This document shows positions 1-7,715 of a DNA stretch of 38,946 nt, in pieces; within the stretch, counting starts at the first letter, position 1; each line of letters opens with the position of its first letter. Under the pieces are notes generated by a model, which saw only the letters and a list, made by a program, of their open reading frames with translations, was not told where the DNA came from and searched no databases. The position numbers and the translations under genes are program-made. The stretch comes from Candidatus Obscuribacterales bacterium (GTDB taxonomy: Bacteria > Cyanobacteriota > Vampirovibrionia > Obscuribacterales > Obscuribacteraceae): contig JAIETZ010000010.1 of assembly GCA_019744775.1 (NCBI GenBank), positions 1 to 38,946 on the forward strand, read 5' to 3'.

Positions 1-6
1 AATTGC

Positions 7-52
7 ACCCTGACGGGTTATATTTTTCATGAGGCAACAGTGATGTCAGGGT
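7..52 (+). terminator. Weak terminator-like stem with a long loop
   Basis: ACCCTGAC (7-14) can pair perfectly with GTCAGGGT (45-52), and the downstream arm is followed after TAGC by a run of T (57-61). The loop of 30 nt is longer than in typical intrinsic terminators. It could end a plus-strand gene lying left of the window. No gene is visible in positions 1-183. Confidence 0.25.
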
Positions 53-96
53 TAGCTTTTTAAATGAGGCAAAACGCAGCAGCGTCGATAAGTTGT

Positions 97-153
97 GGCA
101 GATTTCTCCACTCCTTCGCTTTGCTCAGTCGGTCGAAATGACAAAAACAAAAA
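97..153. repeat. Half copy of the GTCATT/GAAATGACAAA repeat family
   Basis: GGCAGATTTCTCCACT at the left and CGGTCGAAATGACAAAA at the right match the arrangement at 20567-20612 and, more loosely, the right arm of the element at 30487-30545. The middle (CCTTCGCTTTGCTCAGT) differs between copies. It lies just upstream of the mnmC-like gene. Seen directly; its role is unknown. Confidence 0.6.
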
Positions 154-183
154 AGAGATTGACAAAGAGGAGAGGGTGACGAC

Positions 184-1029
184 TTGCATAGACGCGTGGT
201 GACGGGTGATGAGTCGATTACTTGTTTCAATGATGAGACAGGTGAGCTTTATCACAATCAGGCAGGTGCGTTTACTGAAGCTCTGAAGAATTATGTGGAA
301 CCGGCCGGATTAGCGGCGATAGCGAAGACCGGGTCAGTCACGGTGATGGATGTTTGTTTCGGGCTTGGCTACAACACGTTTGTTCTTTTAGACGAATTGC
401 GCAAGTTGGGTATTACTTGCGATGTGAATATCCTTGGGCTGGATATTGATGAGGCGATACTGTCTGTCTTGGACGATGTGTTAGCGGATAAGAGATTTGC
501 AGAGCTTCGCAAGTTTATGAACAGTGAAGTCTTCAAATCAGAGTTTGGAGTGTATGAATTTCAGCTTGATGAAGCGGGGAAGATTCGCGTTCATCTTAAA
601 GTTAAGCAGCAGGATATTCGTGAAGCGGCGATGACTCTAGAACAAGATTTTGATCTTGTCTTCCATGATGGATTTTCTCCTTACAAAGTACCGGAGCTTT
701 GGACTGTTGATTTGTTTAGGCGTTACCACAAATTGCTCGGTGCGCGGAGGGGTGCTCTGTTGACTTACAGCGCGGCTCCTGCGGTGCGAGCGGGGTTGCG
801 GTTAGCCGGATTCAATGTGTTTGCCACGACGGCTGTGGGGAGCAAGCATGGTGGGACGCTGGCGACGATCAGTGCAGAGGATGAGCGCAGACAAAAAGCA
901 GCACCTCTTACTGATGAACAGGAAGAGCGATTGAAGACGCGGTCGGGAATACCGTATCGAGACAATGAGACGTTGACGGCGACGCGGGAACAGGTTATGT
1001 CTTTGCGCGAACGAGAGCAGCAGCACTGA
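184..1029 (+). CDS. MnmC-type SAM-dependent methyltransferase (tRNA wobble-uridine modification)
   Basis: 281 aa. The protein matches the methyltransferase half of MnmC (DUF752 family), which in known enzymes methylates the aminomethyl group on U34 of certain tRNAs to finish mnm5(s2)U. Residues 54-65 (VMDVCFGLGYNT) are the SAM-binding glycine motif, and HDGFSPYKVPELW near residues 161-173 matches the family's DGFSPxxxPxxW block. The N-terminal DExITxFNxxxGELYHNQAGAxTEA segment is also typical. The FAD-dependent oxidase half of the 668-aa E. coli protein is absent; stand-alone methyltransferases of this type are known, for example in Aquifex. The start is TTG at 184, behind AGGAGAG (168-174); GTG codons at 196 and 199 are alternatives. 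The C-terminus after about 240 is charged and unassigned. Cytoplasmic. Confidence 0.8.
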   Translation: MHRRVVTGDESITCFNDETGELYHNQAGAFTEALKNYVEPAGLAAIAKTGSVTVMDVCFGLGYNTFVLLDELRKLGITCDVNILGLDIDEAILSVLDDVLADKRFAELRKFMNSEVFKSEFGVYEFQLDEAGKIRVHLKVKQQDIREAAMTLEQDFDLVFHDGFSPYKVPELWTVDLFRRYHKLLGARRGALLTYSAAPAVRAGLRLAGFNVFATTAVGSKHGGTLATISAEDERRQKAAPLTDEQEERLKTRSGIPYRDNETLTATREQVMSLREREQQH

Positions 1030-1042
1030 CATAAGAGAACAA

Positions 1043-1066
1043 GGGCGCATGCAATGCGCCCCTACA
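1043..1066 (+). repeat. 24-nt hairpin repeat, copy 1
   Basis: Stem GGGCGCAT (1043-1050), loop GCA, stem ATGCGCCC (1054-1061), tail CTACA. It lies between the ends of two converging genes (1029 and 1121). It is identical to the copies at 5523, 17905 and 36347. There is no T-tract, so it is not a classical intrinsic terminator, though it could block transcription or RNA decay. Confidence 0.9.
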
Positions 1067-1120
1067 GCAAGAGAAGTAGGGTCGACAAATTAAAGAAGGT
1101 CGCTCGAGATGAGAACGGAC

Positions 1121-2236
1121 CTAGAACAAGTAGACTCGTGCTGGCGTGTATGGTGCGTAGCGCGCTAAGTTATCAACTTGACGGACAGCGATTTGCTTGA
1201 CTGTTCCAGCAAGTGAGCGAGCGGATGTTCCGGACACGGGTACGTGTGTGTAGCGTGTGGCGAAACCGGCGGCTCTCGAAACTGCGGCGTTGCGCATGTG
1301 TGATACGAAGCCTGCTGGTTGAAGTGCAGCGCGAGCAGCGGTGCTTGCTCCACCTTGGGCAAGATTGTGCCACGAGCCAAAGCCAACCGGTCTGGTGGCA
1401 ATTGGTGTGCGCTTGCTGCCGGCAATTAAGCCCTTCAATGCTTGTTGCGGCAAGAGGTTAAGTGGGAATGGTGCTGGACCAGCGCTTGTTGTTACAGGCT
1501 GAGCTTGCTCTTGCAATTCGGATACTGAATCGGCAGAGTAGGTTTCAACATTGTCGCTTGTGATATCAACATCCCCGGATTTCATTTCTTCGGTGAGCTT
1601 GTCGATCAGTTGACGCTCTTTGGAAGAAATAGAATCTGTTTTGTTGCCGACGATATCTACATCATTGAGAACACTATTAGGCAATGAGCTGACCAAAGCA
1701 TTTGCGTTCTGACGAGCAGCAGCTTTCGGAGGCTCCGGCACAATGCCCTGTCCAGCCAATTTCTTAGCTGTTTTAACGGCCGTACGTTGATTGTTGAAAT
1801 GCGTGAATGTTGTTGTAATTGCTTTGAGCGCAAAATTTTCCGGATTGGAAATTGCTTGTGAATTCAAAGAGACTTGTCCGGCAATTGGTGTCTTGTCTTC
1901 AACGACAACCATTTTCGAGCTGGACAATCCAACTGGAATTTGCGTTGAAAGACTTTCGTCTTCCACGCCAAGTCTGGCAACAGAAGACAGATCAGATTTT
2001 CTCGGCAACGGACGGTTTGCCATAAATGCACGCAAATTTCTCTTGCGCTTAGCCGGCGCCGGAATATCGGCAATGGTCAATGTAGCTGCTGGAGCTTCCT
2101 GCGTATCGCCTACGGAAGCCAGACTCTTCTTCAACCAATCTGCTTTGTCTGACACGGCTTCATCAGCTTGCGAAGCCAAAGGGAATAGGACGTTTATACA
2201 TCCGAGTATTCCTGCAAATAGTGCCTTTACTTTCAT
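1121..2236 (-). CDS. Unknown secreted protein
   Basis: 371 aa, function not recognised. The N-terminus (MKVKALFAGILGCINVLFPLASQADE) is a convincing Sec signal peptide with likely cleavage after SQA near residue 24. The rest is rich in Ala, Ser, Thr, Val and Pro with few aromatic residues. It has a basic segment around residues 62-80 and an acidic, Asp/Glu/Ser-rich stretch around 190-245. The last 100 residues are Ala/Gly/Arg-rich and could be largely disordered. There are no transmembrane helices after the signal peptide and no Cys pattern. The start ATG has no clear Shine-Dalgarno sequence, but the signal peptide fixes the reading frame and approximate start. It lies downstream of the response regulator on the same strand, about 220 bp away. 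Real gene: likely, from the long open frame plus signal peptide. Confidence 0.65.
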   Translation of the reverse strand: MKVKALFAGILGCINVLFPLASQADEAVSDKADWLKKSLASVGDTQEAPAATLTIADIPAPAKRKRNLRAFMANRPLPRKSDLSSVARLGVEDESLSTQIPVGLSSSKMVVVEDKTPIAGQVSLNSQAISNPENFALKAITTTFTHFNNQRTAVKTAKKLAGQGIVPEPPKAAARQNANALVSSLPNSVLNDVDIVGNKTDSISSKERQLIDKLTEEMKSGDVDITSDNVETYSADSVSELQEQAQPVTTSAGPAPFPLNLLPQQALKGLIAGSKRTPIATRPVGFGSWHNLAQGGASTAARAALQPAGFVSHMRNAAVSRAAGFATRYTHVPVSGTSARSLAGTVKQIAVRQVDNLARYAPYTPARVYLF

Positions 2237-2257
2237 CTATGTCAATTACTTTCTATT

Positions 2258-2281
2258 TGTAGGGGCGCATTGTATGCGCCC
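2258..2281 (-). repeat. 24-nt hairpin repeat, copy 2 (inverted, loop variant)
   Basis: Read on the minus strand: stem GGGCGCAT, loop ACA, stem ATGCGCCC, tail CTACA. The only difference from the other copies is one loop base (GCA to ACA), so the stem is kept intact. It is the only copy in the opposite orientation, 21 bp upstream of the secreted protein's start. On the plus strand it is followed by TTTTTG. Confidence 0.88.
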
Positions 2282-2396
2282 TTTTTGTATTACCAACGGA
2301 CCAGCCAGAAGCTGTTTTCAAATTTGTCCAATTCAGAGAGTTTAAGTGTAGATATTAGGTGGACAACAGTCACTGGGAAAACTACGCACTTGGGTA

Positions 2397-2418
2397 ACAG
2401 GTTGCTAATGCAGCCTGT
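2397..2418. terminator. Possible terminator hairpin after the response regulator
   Basis: ACAGGTTGC (2397-2405), loop TAAT, GCAGCCTGT (2410-2418) forms a 9-bp stem with one G-T pair. It lies about 40 nt beyond the stop of the minus-strand response regulator at 2460. No clear U-tract follows on the minus strand, so the role is uncertain. I see no gene in the 2282-2459 spacer. Confidence 0.3.
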
Positions 2419-2459
2419 CTTTAGTGGGGTAAATCCCATGCTTCATTAGTCGCAGCTTT

Positions 2460-3158
2460 CTATTGGTCCCAAACCAGCCTGTAACCCACGCCCCGCACGG
2501 TCAAAATGTGCTTCGGGTGACTAGGGTTGGACTCCAGTTTTTCTCTTAAATAACGTATATGGACATCGACCGTCCGGCTTTCGCCCAGGAAGTCCGAACC
2601 CCAAGCTTGAGCAAAAAGCTGGTCACGGGTAAAGACTCTGTTGGGTTGGCGGGCAAGGGCGACAAGCAATTCGAATTCCTTATATGTGAGTTCGACCTCG
2701 CGTGTGCCGACCCGAACAGTACGGCTGTCTAAATCTATAAATAGATCGCCCATGTTTATAGATCGATTTGCACCTCTTACAACCTCTTTGCCAAAATCCG
2801 AATCGCGCAGGTTGGCTTTGACGCGAGCAACAAGCTCACGCAAGCGCACGGGCTTGGCAATGTAGTCGTTGGCTCCTAATTCAAGCCCGACAACGGCATC
2901 GATTTCAGAAGTTCTAGCCGTCAGCATCAAGATAGGTGTCTTTTGATCAAAAGCGCGCACACGACGGCAAACTTCATAGCCATCCATGGACGGCATCATC
3001 AGGTCTAAGATAATTAGGTCAGGTTTGGAGCTGCCAATAAGATCTAAAGCCTGGCGCCCATCATGTGCCAGCATTGTATTGAAGCCCTCTTGGCTCAATA
3101 CATATTGAATGGAACTGGCAATTGCCTGCTCGTCATCAACAATAAGTATCGTTTTCAT
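2460..3158 (-). CDS. OmpR/PhoB-family response regulator
   Basis: 232 aa, normal family length. The receiver domain spans residues 1-120: acidic pair D8/D9, phosphoacceptor D52 (LIILDLMMP), switch T80, and K102 (IAKP). The winged-helix DNA-binding domain spans about 133-231, with ELTYKEFELL, VFTRDQL, SRTVDVHIRYLREKLE and the ending VRGVGYRL, all typical of PhoB/OmpR and cyanobacterial RpaB-like regulators. It is expected to bind promoter direct repeats when phosphorylated by a histidine kinase. No kinase gene lies beside it, so the input signal is unknown. The start ATG is preceded by GAGAGCGT. It diverges from the SpoIID-domain gene with 60 bp between starts, so it may share or control that promoter region (inference). 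Confidence 0.93.
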   Translation of the reverse strand: MKTILIVDDEQAIASSIQYVLSQEGFNTMLAHDGRQALDLIGSSKPDLIILDLMMPSMDGYEVCRRVRAFDQKTPILMLTARTSEIDAVVGLELGANDYIAKPVRLRELVARVKANLRDSDFGKEVVRGANRSINMGDLFIDLDSRTVRVGTREVELTYKEFELLVALARQPNRVFTRDQLFAQAWGSDFLGESRTVDVHIRYLREKLESNPSHPKHILTVRGVGYRLVWDQ

Positions 3159-3218
3159 ACGCTCTCAAGTACCGCCACGGAACCGACTTCATAGTATTAT
3201 CGACTTAAGAAAGGCGTT

Positions 3219-4664
3219 ATGGGAAGCCAGGTAACTTTAATTACTATGCGCAAGACGTTTTTATATCTTCTGATCGTCGTGCTAGCTGCCATGCCGGCAT
3301 CAGCGGCTAAAACCGTTTCAAAAGTTGCTCCCAAAACGCAGGATTCCTCAAGATTATTTGTACCATTTGGACCTTATCCGCGCCCAATGCCGCATCCAAT
3401 CGCTGTGGGAATTTTGGTGCGGGTGCCAAGTGCTTACTTTGCCATCTGGAATCCCGGTGCAGTATTCGTTGATGGCAGACCGGCATTTGCCCTTAAGCCA
3501 AGACAGGCTTACTTAATAAGTGGTGGACAAATTGTTGATATGTCCGGCGGACCGTCGTTTTCCTTGCCGGTTGATAAGCGGTCAGTAATTGCATCAGCTG
3601 ATACAGCAGGCGAATACTACTTCTGGACAGCCAACCGCTGGTATCGGGGCAGCCTGGAAATTATCAACTATGGAAATGTCTTCACCGGCGTCAATGTTCT
3701 TGATCTGGAAAGCTATTTGTTTGGCGTAGTTCCATCAGAGATGCCTGCCAACTGGCACTTGGAAGCTTTGAAGGCGCAAGCAGTTGCGGCACGTAGTTAT
3801 GCAGTTGCCCATATGGGCTCGGGAAGCAAATGGCGTCGTTCGGAAGGATTTGATGTCGTGCCTGACGTGCGCGACCAAGCTTATAAAGGTCTGGCAAAAG
3901 AAGCGCTCTCGGCTAGACAGGCTGTGTTAGGAACAATTGGACAAGTCCTGAAAGACAGCAATCGAGTAAAGCCCGGCTTTTATCGCGCAACAGTAGGTGA
4001 TACCAGAGAAGAAAATCTCAACGTGCGTTCAACTTCTGTTCCATCAGCAACGCTGGAAAAAATGGTTGGCGTGCCGAATATTGTCGGTGTCACCGTTAAG
4101 AAGTGGGATATTTATGGAAACGCAACACACTTGCAAATATTAGGTCAGAAGAAAAACACTGAAGTCAGCGGCATTGCACTCGCGCAACGTCTTGGATTTA
4201 CGACAGCGGGAATTCTTGATGTAAATCAACAAGGTGATAATTGGGTTTTTGAATATCGTGGACCGGGAAACGGCTCACGTGGGTTGAGCCAACACGGTGC
4301 GCAGAAGTTGGCATCGGCTGGTTGGAGCTATTTCCTCATCCTACAACAGTACTATCAAGATCCCGACGGCATTTTGAGACTTGAATCAATCAACCGACCG
4401 GGACGTTTTATGCTTACTTATCCGACCGCACCGCCAAGACAAGCAGCACCGTTGCCGGTTCAGCAACCCACAGCGAAAAAGCCTGCACCAAAAACAGTTG
4501 TGCCGGCTGCACAAGCTGCAGAAATTCCGGAAGGTCCGTTATTTGCCAGACCTGGTGGCGCAGGCAAGGGCAAGCCAACTAGTAGTAAAACGAAAAAACC
4601 AGTTGTCTCGGATGAGACACCGAGTCCAAATGACGACGGACTTACAATTGAGATGGCCGAATAG
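3219..4664 (+). CDS. SpoIID/LytB-domain protein (peptidoglycan lytic enzyme family)
   Basis: 481 aa. A signal peptide sits at the N-terminus (TFLYLLIVVLAAMPASAA), so the protein is exported. The SpoIID domain runs from roughly residue 150 to 385. It includes DLESYLFGVVPSEMP followed by LEALKAQAVAARSYA, the family's most conserved block with its catalytic-type Glu in PSEMP. It ends with GPGNGSRGLSQHGAQKLA and QQYYQD, matching the usual GxGxGxGxSQxGA...HYY pattern. In sporulating Firmicutes SpoIID is a lytic transglycosylase; homologues occur in cyanobacteria and other non-sporulators. About 90 C-terminal residues are Pro/Ala/Lys-rich and look disordered. The start at 3219 has AAAGG five bases upstream; ATG at 3246 is an alternative that gives a tidier signal peptide. 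The next gene follows after 11 bp, probably in one operon. Confidence 0.85.
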   Translation: MGSQVTLITMRKTFLYLLIVVLAAMPASAAKTVSKVAPKTQDSSRLFVPFGPYPRPMPHPIAVGILVRVPSAYFAIWNPGAVFVDGRPAFALKPRQAYLISGGQIVDMSGGPSFSLPVDKRSVIASADTAGEYYFWTANRWYRGSLEIINYGNVFTGVNVLDLESYLFGVVPSEMPANWHLEALKAQAVAARSYAVAHMGSGSKWRRSEGFDVVPDVRDQAYKGLAKEALSARQAVLGTIGQVLKDSNRVKPGFYRATVGDTREENLNVRSTSVPSATLEKMVGVPNIVGVTVKKWDIYGNATHLQILGQKKNTEVSGIALAQRLGFTTAGILDVNQQGDNWVFEYRGPGNGSRGLSQHGAQKLASAGWSYFLILQQYYQDPDGILRLESINRPGRFMLTYPTAPPRQAAPLPVQQPTAKKPAPKTVVPAAQAAEIPEGPLFARPGGAGKGKPTSSKTKKPVVSDETPSPNDDGLTIEMAE

Positions 4665-4675
4665 AAGGGGAGAAC

Positions 4676-5515
4676 ATGCAAGACTCTGAATTTGAAGACA
4701 AGGACAAAGCACCAGAAGAAGTGCACATTCATACCGATTTTTATACGAAGACAGCCCAGTCTAGTTCGGGATCACAATGGCCGATCAAAATTGTGACAGG
4801 CTTGGTTGGTTGTTTGGCTATCTATTGTCTTTACTTAGGAGTTATGTGGTTTATCAATCTGGATAAATCCTCGGCAATGCAAAATGTTTCCGTGAGCATC
4901 ATGAAACCGAAAGATAAAGACGGCAATGCTTTTGCTGACATTGAGATCAATAATCTCAATCCGTTTCCGATTAACAACGTGGTTATCTCATACGACATTT
5001 CCGCCGCCGACGGCAGTGACTTAGGCAAAGGCAATGTCACTCTAGAGCAGTTAATACCGGCTGGTGATTCGCGTGTGTTTCCGGAAGTACGATTGGGAGC
5101 GGTGAATGGGAAGCCGCGCCGGATGCATTCGGAGTTGGCAGATTTGCAATTTACGCAGACCGCCAAGATAACGCCGGAACTTGCTGCGCAGTTTGCGCAG
5201 GCGGCCGCGTCCAAGGATCGGGAGTCGATGGAAGCTTTTGAATCTATCGTTGCGCAGGCACCAGATTTTGAGCCGGGCTGGGTGGGATTAGGACAAGCGC
5301 AGGCTGCTAACGCACAGTACGAGAAGGCTGTCGACACCTTTAAGAAGGCGTTGACGATGGATCCTAACGATGCAAACGCGCACTATGGCATGGCGCTGGC
5401 AATGTTCTACGACCAGGATAAAGATGGGGCGCGTAAAGCTATTGGCGAGGCGCTGAAACTTGCACCGGGTGATCCGCAAATACAAGCTGCGAGTAAGCAG
5501 ATTAACGCGGAGTAG
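4676..5515 (+). CDS. Membrane-anchored TPR protein
   Basis: 279 aa. A short charged cytoplasmic N-terminus precedes one transmembrane helix (about residues 37-60). A beta-rich region follows (about 68-160) with alternating NxNPFPINNVVISYDI and QLIPAGDSRVF segments, resembling the FxLYD/late-embryogenesis-type sandwich that often sits outside the membrane. Residues about 165-275 hold at least two tetratricopeptide repeats (PGWVGLGQAQAANAQYEKAV..ALTMDPN and ANAHYGMALAMFYDQDKDGA). It probably scaffolds protein contacts at the cell surface. AGGGGAGA stands just before the ATG. The 11-bp gap from the SpoIID gene suggests co-transcription and a cell-envelope role (inference). Confidence 0.75.
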   Translation: MQDSEFEDKDKAPEEVHIHTDFYTKTAQSSSGSQWPIKIVTGLVGCLAIYCLYLGVMWFINLDKSSAMQNVSVSIMKPKDKDGNAFADIEINNLNPFPINNVVISYDISAADGSDLGKGNVTLEQLIPAGDSRVFPEVRLGAVNGKPRRMHSELADLQFTQTAKITPELAAQFAQAAASKDRESMEAFESIVAQAPDFEPGWVGLGQAQAANAQYEKAVDTFKKALTMDPNDANAHYGMALAMFYDQDKDGARKAIGEALKLAPGDPQIQAASKQINAE

Positions 5516-5522
5516 GTAAAAC

Positions 5523-5546
5523 GGGCGCATGCAATGCGCCCCTACA
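5523..5546 (+). repeat. 24-nt hairpin repeat, copy 3
   Basis: Stem GGGCGCAT, loop GCA, stem ATGCGCCC, tail CTACA; identical to copy 1. It fills the 45-bp space between converging genes ending at 5515 and 5561, only 7 bp after the TPR gene's stop. Confidence 0.9.
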
Positions 5547-5560
5547 TTTTCGCGGCGCGA

Positions 5561-7711
5561 TTATCTTTTCGCCGACATCACAACGTCATATGACTCGGCC
5601 CAGACGGGAGGCTTAACCGAGGCGGTGTTGAGGCGGGCGTGCCATGTTGCCAACGACATGGGTGCGCCGGGTTCTTCGTAGTAGGTGTAGACGCCGCCGC
5701 GGAGGAGGCGGATTTTGCTCGTTTGCTGGAAGATCATATAGACGAGTGCAGGGCGGCCAAGGCACAGGTTTATGCCGACTTGTTGTCCGCTTTTTGTCTC
5801 GGCGTGGGCAACTGGTAGAACGGCGGCCGGAGGTTGGGCAACTTGGTCAAGCACCATGTCGATGTTGGCGAGTAATTGCATGTCCGCAAATGGTAGTGGT
5901 GTTCCGCGAACTTCATATTCGGATATTTTGCGCATGCGATCGGCAAGGCGCGCAAAGTCAGCTAAACGTAGCCGTTGCTTCTCCGGGAAATATCCAAATT
6001 GATTTAGCGAGGCAAGCAATTGTTGCGCGTCTTCTACAATGCGTCTGTACGATTCAGTAGAAGGCTCGAGATAGTTATCGAAGGCTCTGGTGGCTCCTTG
6101 CGTAGCGGCATCGGTACCGGGAGCCGGTGGTGGAGGCACAGCGGGGGTTGGTTTCTTGACGAAAACCTTGGGCGCAATTGCTGTATTGGCACTTAGCCAG
6201 GCAGTAAGTGCGCCTTCCAATTTACGATTCAGCCATTGTTCGGTTCGAAGCGCTGATTGCGTACCTTCAGGCAGAGGTTGGAAATAATCAGACAGCAATC
6301 GCCAGAGTTTGTTGTCTGTTGGCGCACTCGCAAGTTCACGTCTGCCTGTCATCTGGTCTAAGTCAGGCAATAACTTATTTATTACCGGATCAAGCTTCCA
6401 CGAATAATTCGCCAAAATATTGTCCGCTTGAGCAGCGCCACGAGCGTGCAAGACAAACAAACCCAAAGGCCAAATTGAATGAGCTTGACTTGGTTCGGAC
6501 GGGTAGTATCTAAGAATACTCCTCATCCAGCGTATTTCCGGTTGATTCATTGGCGGCAAGAGCTGAAACACGGCGCCGTTGACACCAGATGAGCGATTGT
6601 CTTGCAAATCGAAAATTGACGTCGTAGACAAATTCATCGGCTTGCGATTTCGAATGGTGAGCATCAACTTAGTTCGGAAGAAAGGCTCAGCCAACCCCTT
6701 AAGCGTTACACTCAAGTCCGCCGGTAACGACGCAAAAACAGTTTTGTATTCAACGGGCGATAGTATTTGCTCTGTCTGCACAAGCGCTACAACACCGACG
6801 GAAGCCAACGCAGCATTTATTTTCGACCAGAGCGTAAATGCCGGTTGTCCATTGCATTTTGCTAGATCCAAACTACGAAAAAGTAATACAGACTGTCTAA
6901 ATTGATTAGTTGCCGAACCATTGTCATCAATAGTGACATCAGCTAACGGCATATTCATTACTGTCAGCCAGGTAAAAGCTTGGTAGAAGCCGGTCAATTT
7001 CGGCGAACTCGCATACCAACCCAAAGGATTGAAAGAAGCAAAGTTTTGATTGCGCTCAAGAATTGCCGAACGCGCTCTTTTGCCGGAAGCAATGTTTTTC
7101 AAATCGGCATCAACGAGAGCAGATATGCCGGGAGTCAAAATGGTTTGATATTGCGGATCTATCAAACGCAATGCCACAACGATATAGGCAATGTTGTGCT
7201 CAATGTCTGTGCGCACATCAATGTCCTCGCAATCGCGCAAATCAGCCAGAGACACCTCAAGCATAGAACGCAAAAGAAGGCTGAGATCGGCATTTATATG
7301 ACTTTCAATAGCGTCAGCTATGATGCGATTGCGAAAGGCTATGTACGGATGCAGAATTGAATCAACTGTTACCAGATTGCCTTTTCCACGCAGCTTATTT
7401 TCCCGATAGAGCTGGGTCATATCAGGGTAATCTGTGGTCGTCACAACAAAATAGTTGAAGCCCAAGTCATTAAGCGCATTTGGCGGTAGTCCAGCTAATT
7501 TCAAGCCATTGAGCGGTATAGATGGTGGGCTCGAGACAACGATGTTGGAAGTTGGAAACAGGTCAGCAGCAACTGCTTCTTTCTTCCTGTAATCAATCGA
7601 AGGCAGGGTCAACCCTTGTTGGGACTGTTCAAACGGATTGGCTACGGACGGAACTGCACACTGAAGCAGAAGTGACAACGAAAGAATTGCTGCTGTTGCC
7701 TGGGCTCTCAT
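5561..7711 (-). CDS. DUF3160 family secreted protein
   Basis: 716 aa. Signal peptide at residues 1-25 (AILSLSLLLQCAVPSVA). The match to DUF3160 rests on the block YRENKLRGKGNLVTVDSILHPY (split across residues 102-123), like the family's YKxNxVPxFVTTDSxLHxYH. It also rests on the C-terminal segment LGRPALVYMIF then LLRGGVYTYYE, like the family's closing Gly/Ala...RGxVYSYYEF part. DUF3160 proteins are large secreted or lipoproteins of unknown function in Chloroflexi, Thermotogae, Planctomycetes and others. A Pro-rich linker lies near residues 523-533. The start ATG lies 4 bp after the serA stop, so it is probably translated from the long operon upstream. No catalytic residues can be named. Confidence 0.75.
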   Translation of the reverse strand: MRAQATAAILSLSLLLQCAVPSVANPFEQSQQGLTLPSIDYRKKEAVAADLFPTSNIVVSSPPSIPLNGLKLAGLPPNALNDLGFNYFVVTTTDYPDMTQLYRENKLRGKGNLVTVDSILHPYIAFRNRIIADAIESHINADLSLLLRSMLEVSLADLRDCEDIDVRTDIEHNIAYIVVALRLIDPQYQTILTPGISALVDADLKNIASGKRARSAILERNQNFASFNPLGWYASSPKLTGFYQAFTWLTVMNMPLADVTIDDNGSATNQFRQSVLLFRSLDLAKCNGQPAFTLWSKINAALASVGVVALVQTEQILSPVEYKTVFASLPADLSVTLKGLAEPFFRTKLMLTIRNRKPMNLSTTSIFDLQDNRSSGVNGAVFQLLPPMNQPEIRWMRSILRYYPSEPSQAHSIWPLGLFVLHARGAAQADNILANYSWKLDPVINKLLPDLDQMTGRRELASAPTDNKLWRLLSDYFQPLPEGTQSALRTEQWLNRKLEGALTAWLSANTAIAPKVFVKKPTPAVPPPPAPGTDAATQGATRAFDNYLEPSTESYRRIVEDAQQLLASLNQFGYFPEKQRLRLADFARLADRMRKISEYEVRGTPLPFADMQLLANIDMVLDQVAQPPAAVLPVAHAETKSGQQVGINLCLGRPALVYMIFQQTSKIRLLRGGVYTYYEEPGAPMSLATWHARLNTASVKPPVWAESYDVVMSAKR

Positions 7712-7715
7712 CGTC

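Noticed and set aside
52-255. 67-codon minus-strand open frame
   Set aside because: It is composed mostly of the 97-153 repeat and the antisense of the mnmC start.
1791-2345. 184-codon plus-strand open frame
   Set aside because: It is antisense to the secreted-protein gene and runs into the hairpin repeat; composition is that of a shadow frame.
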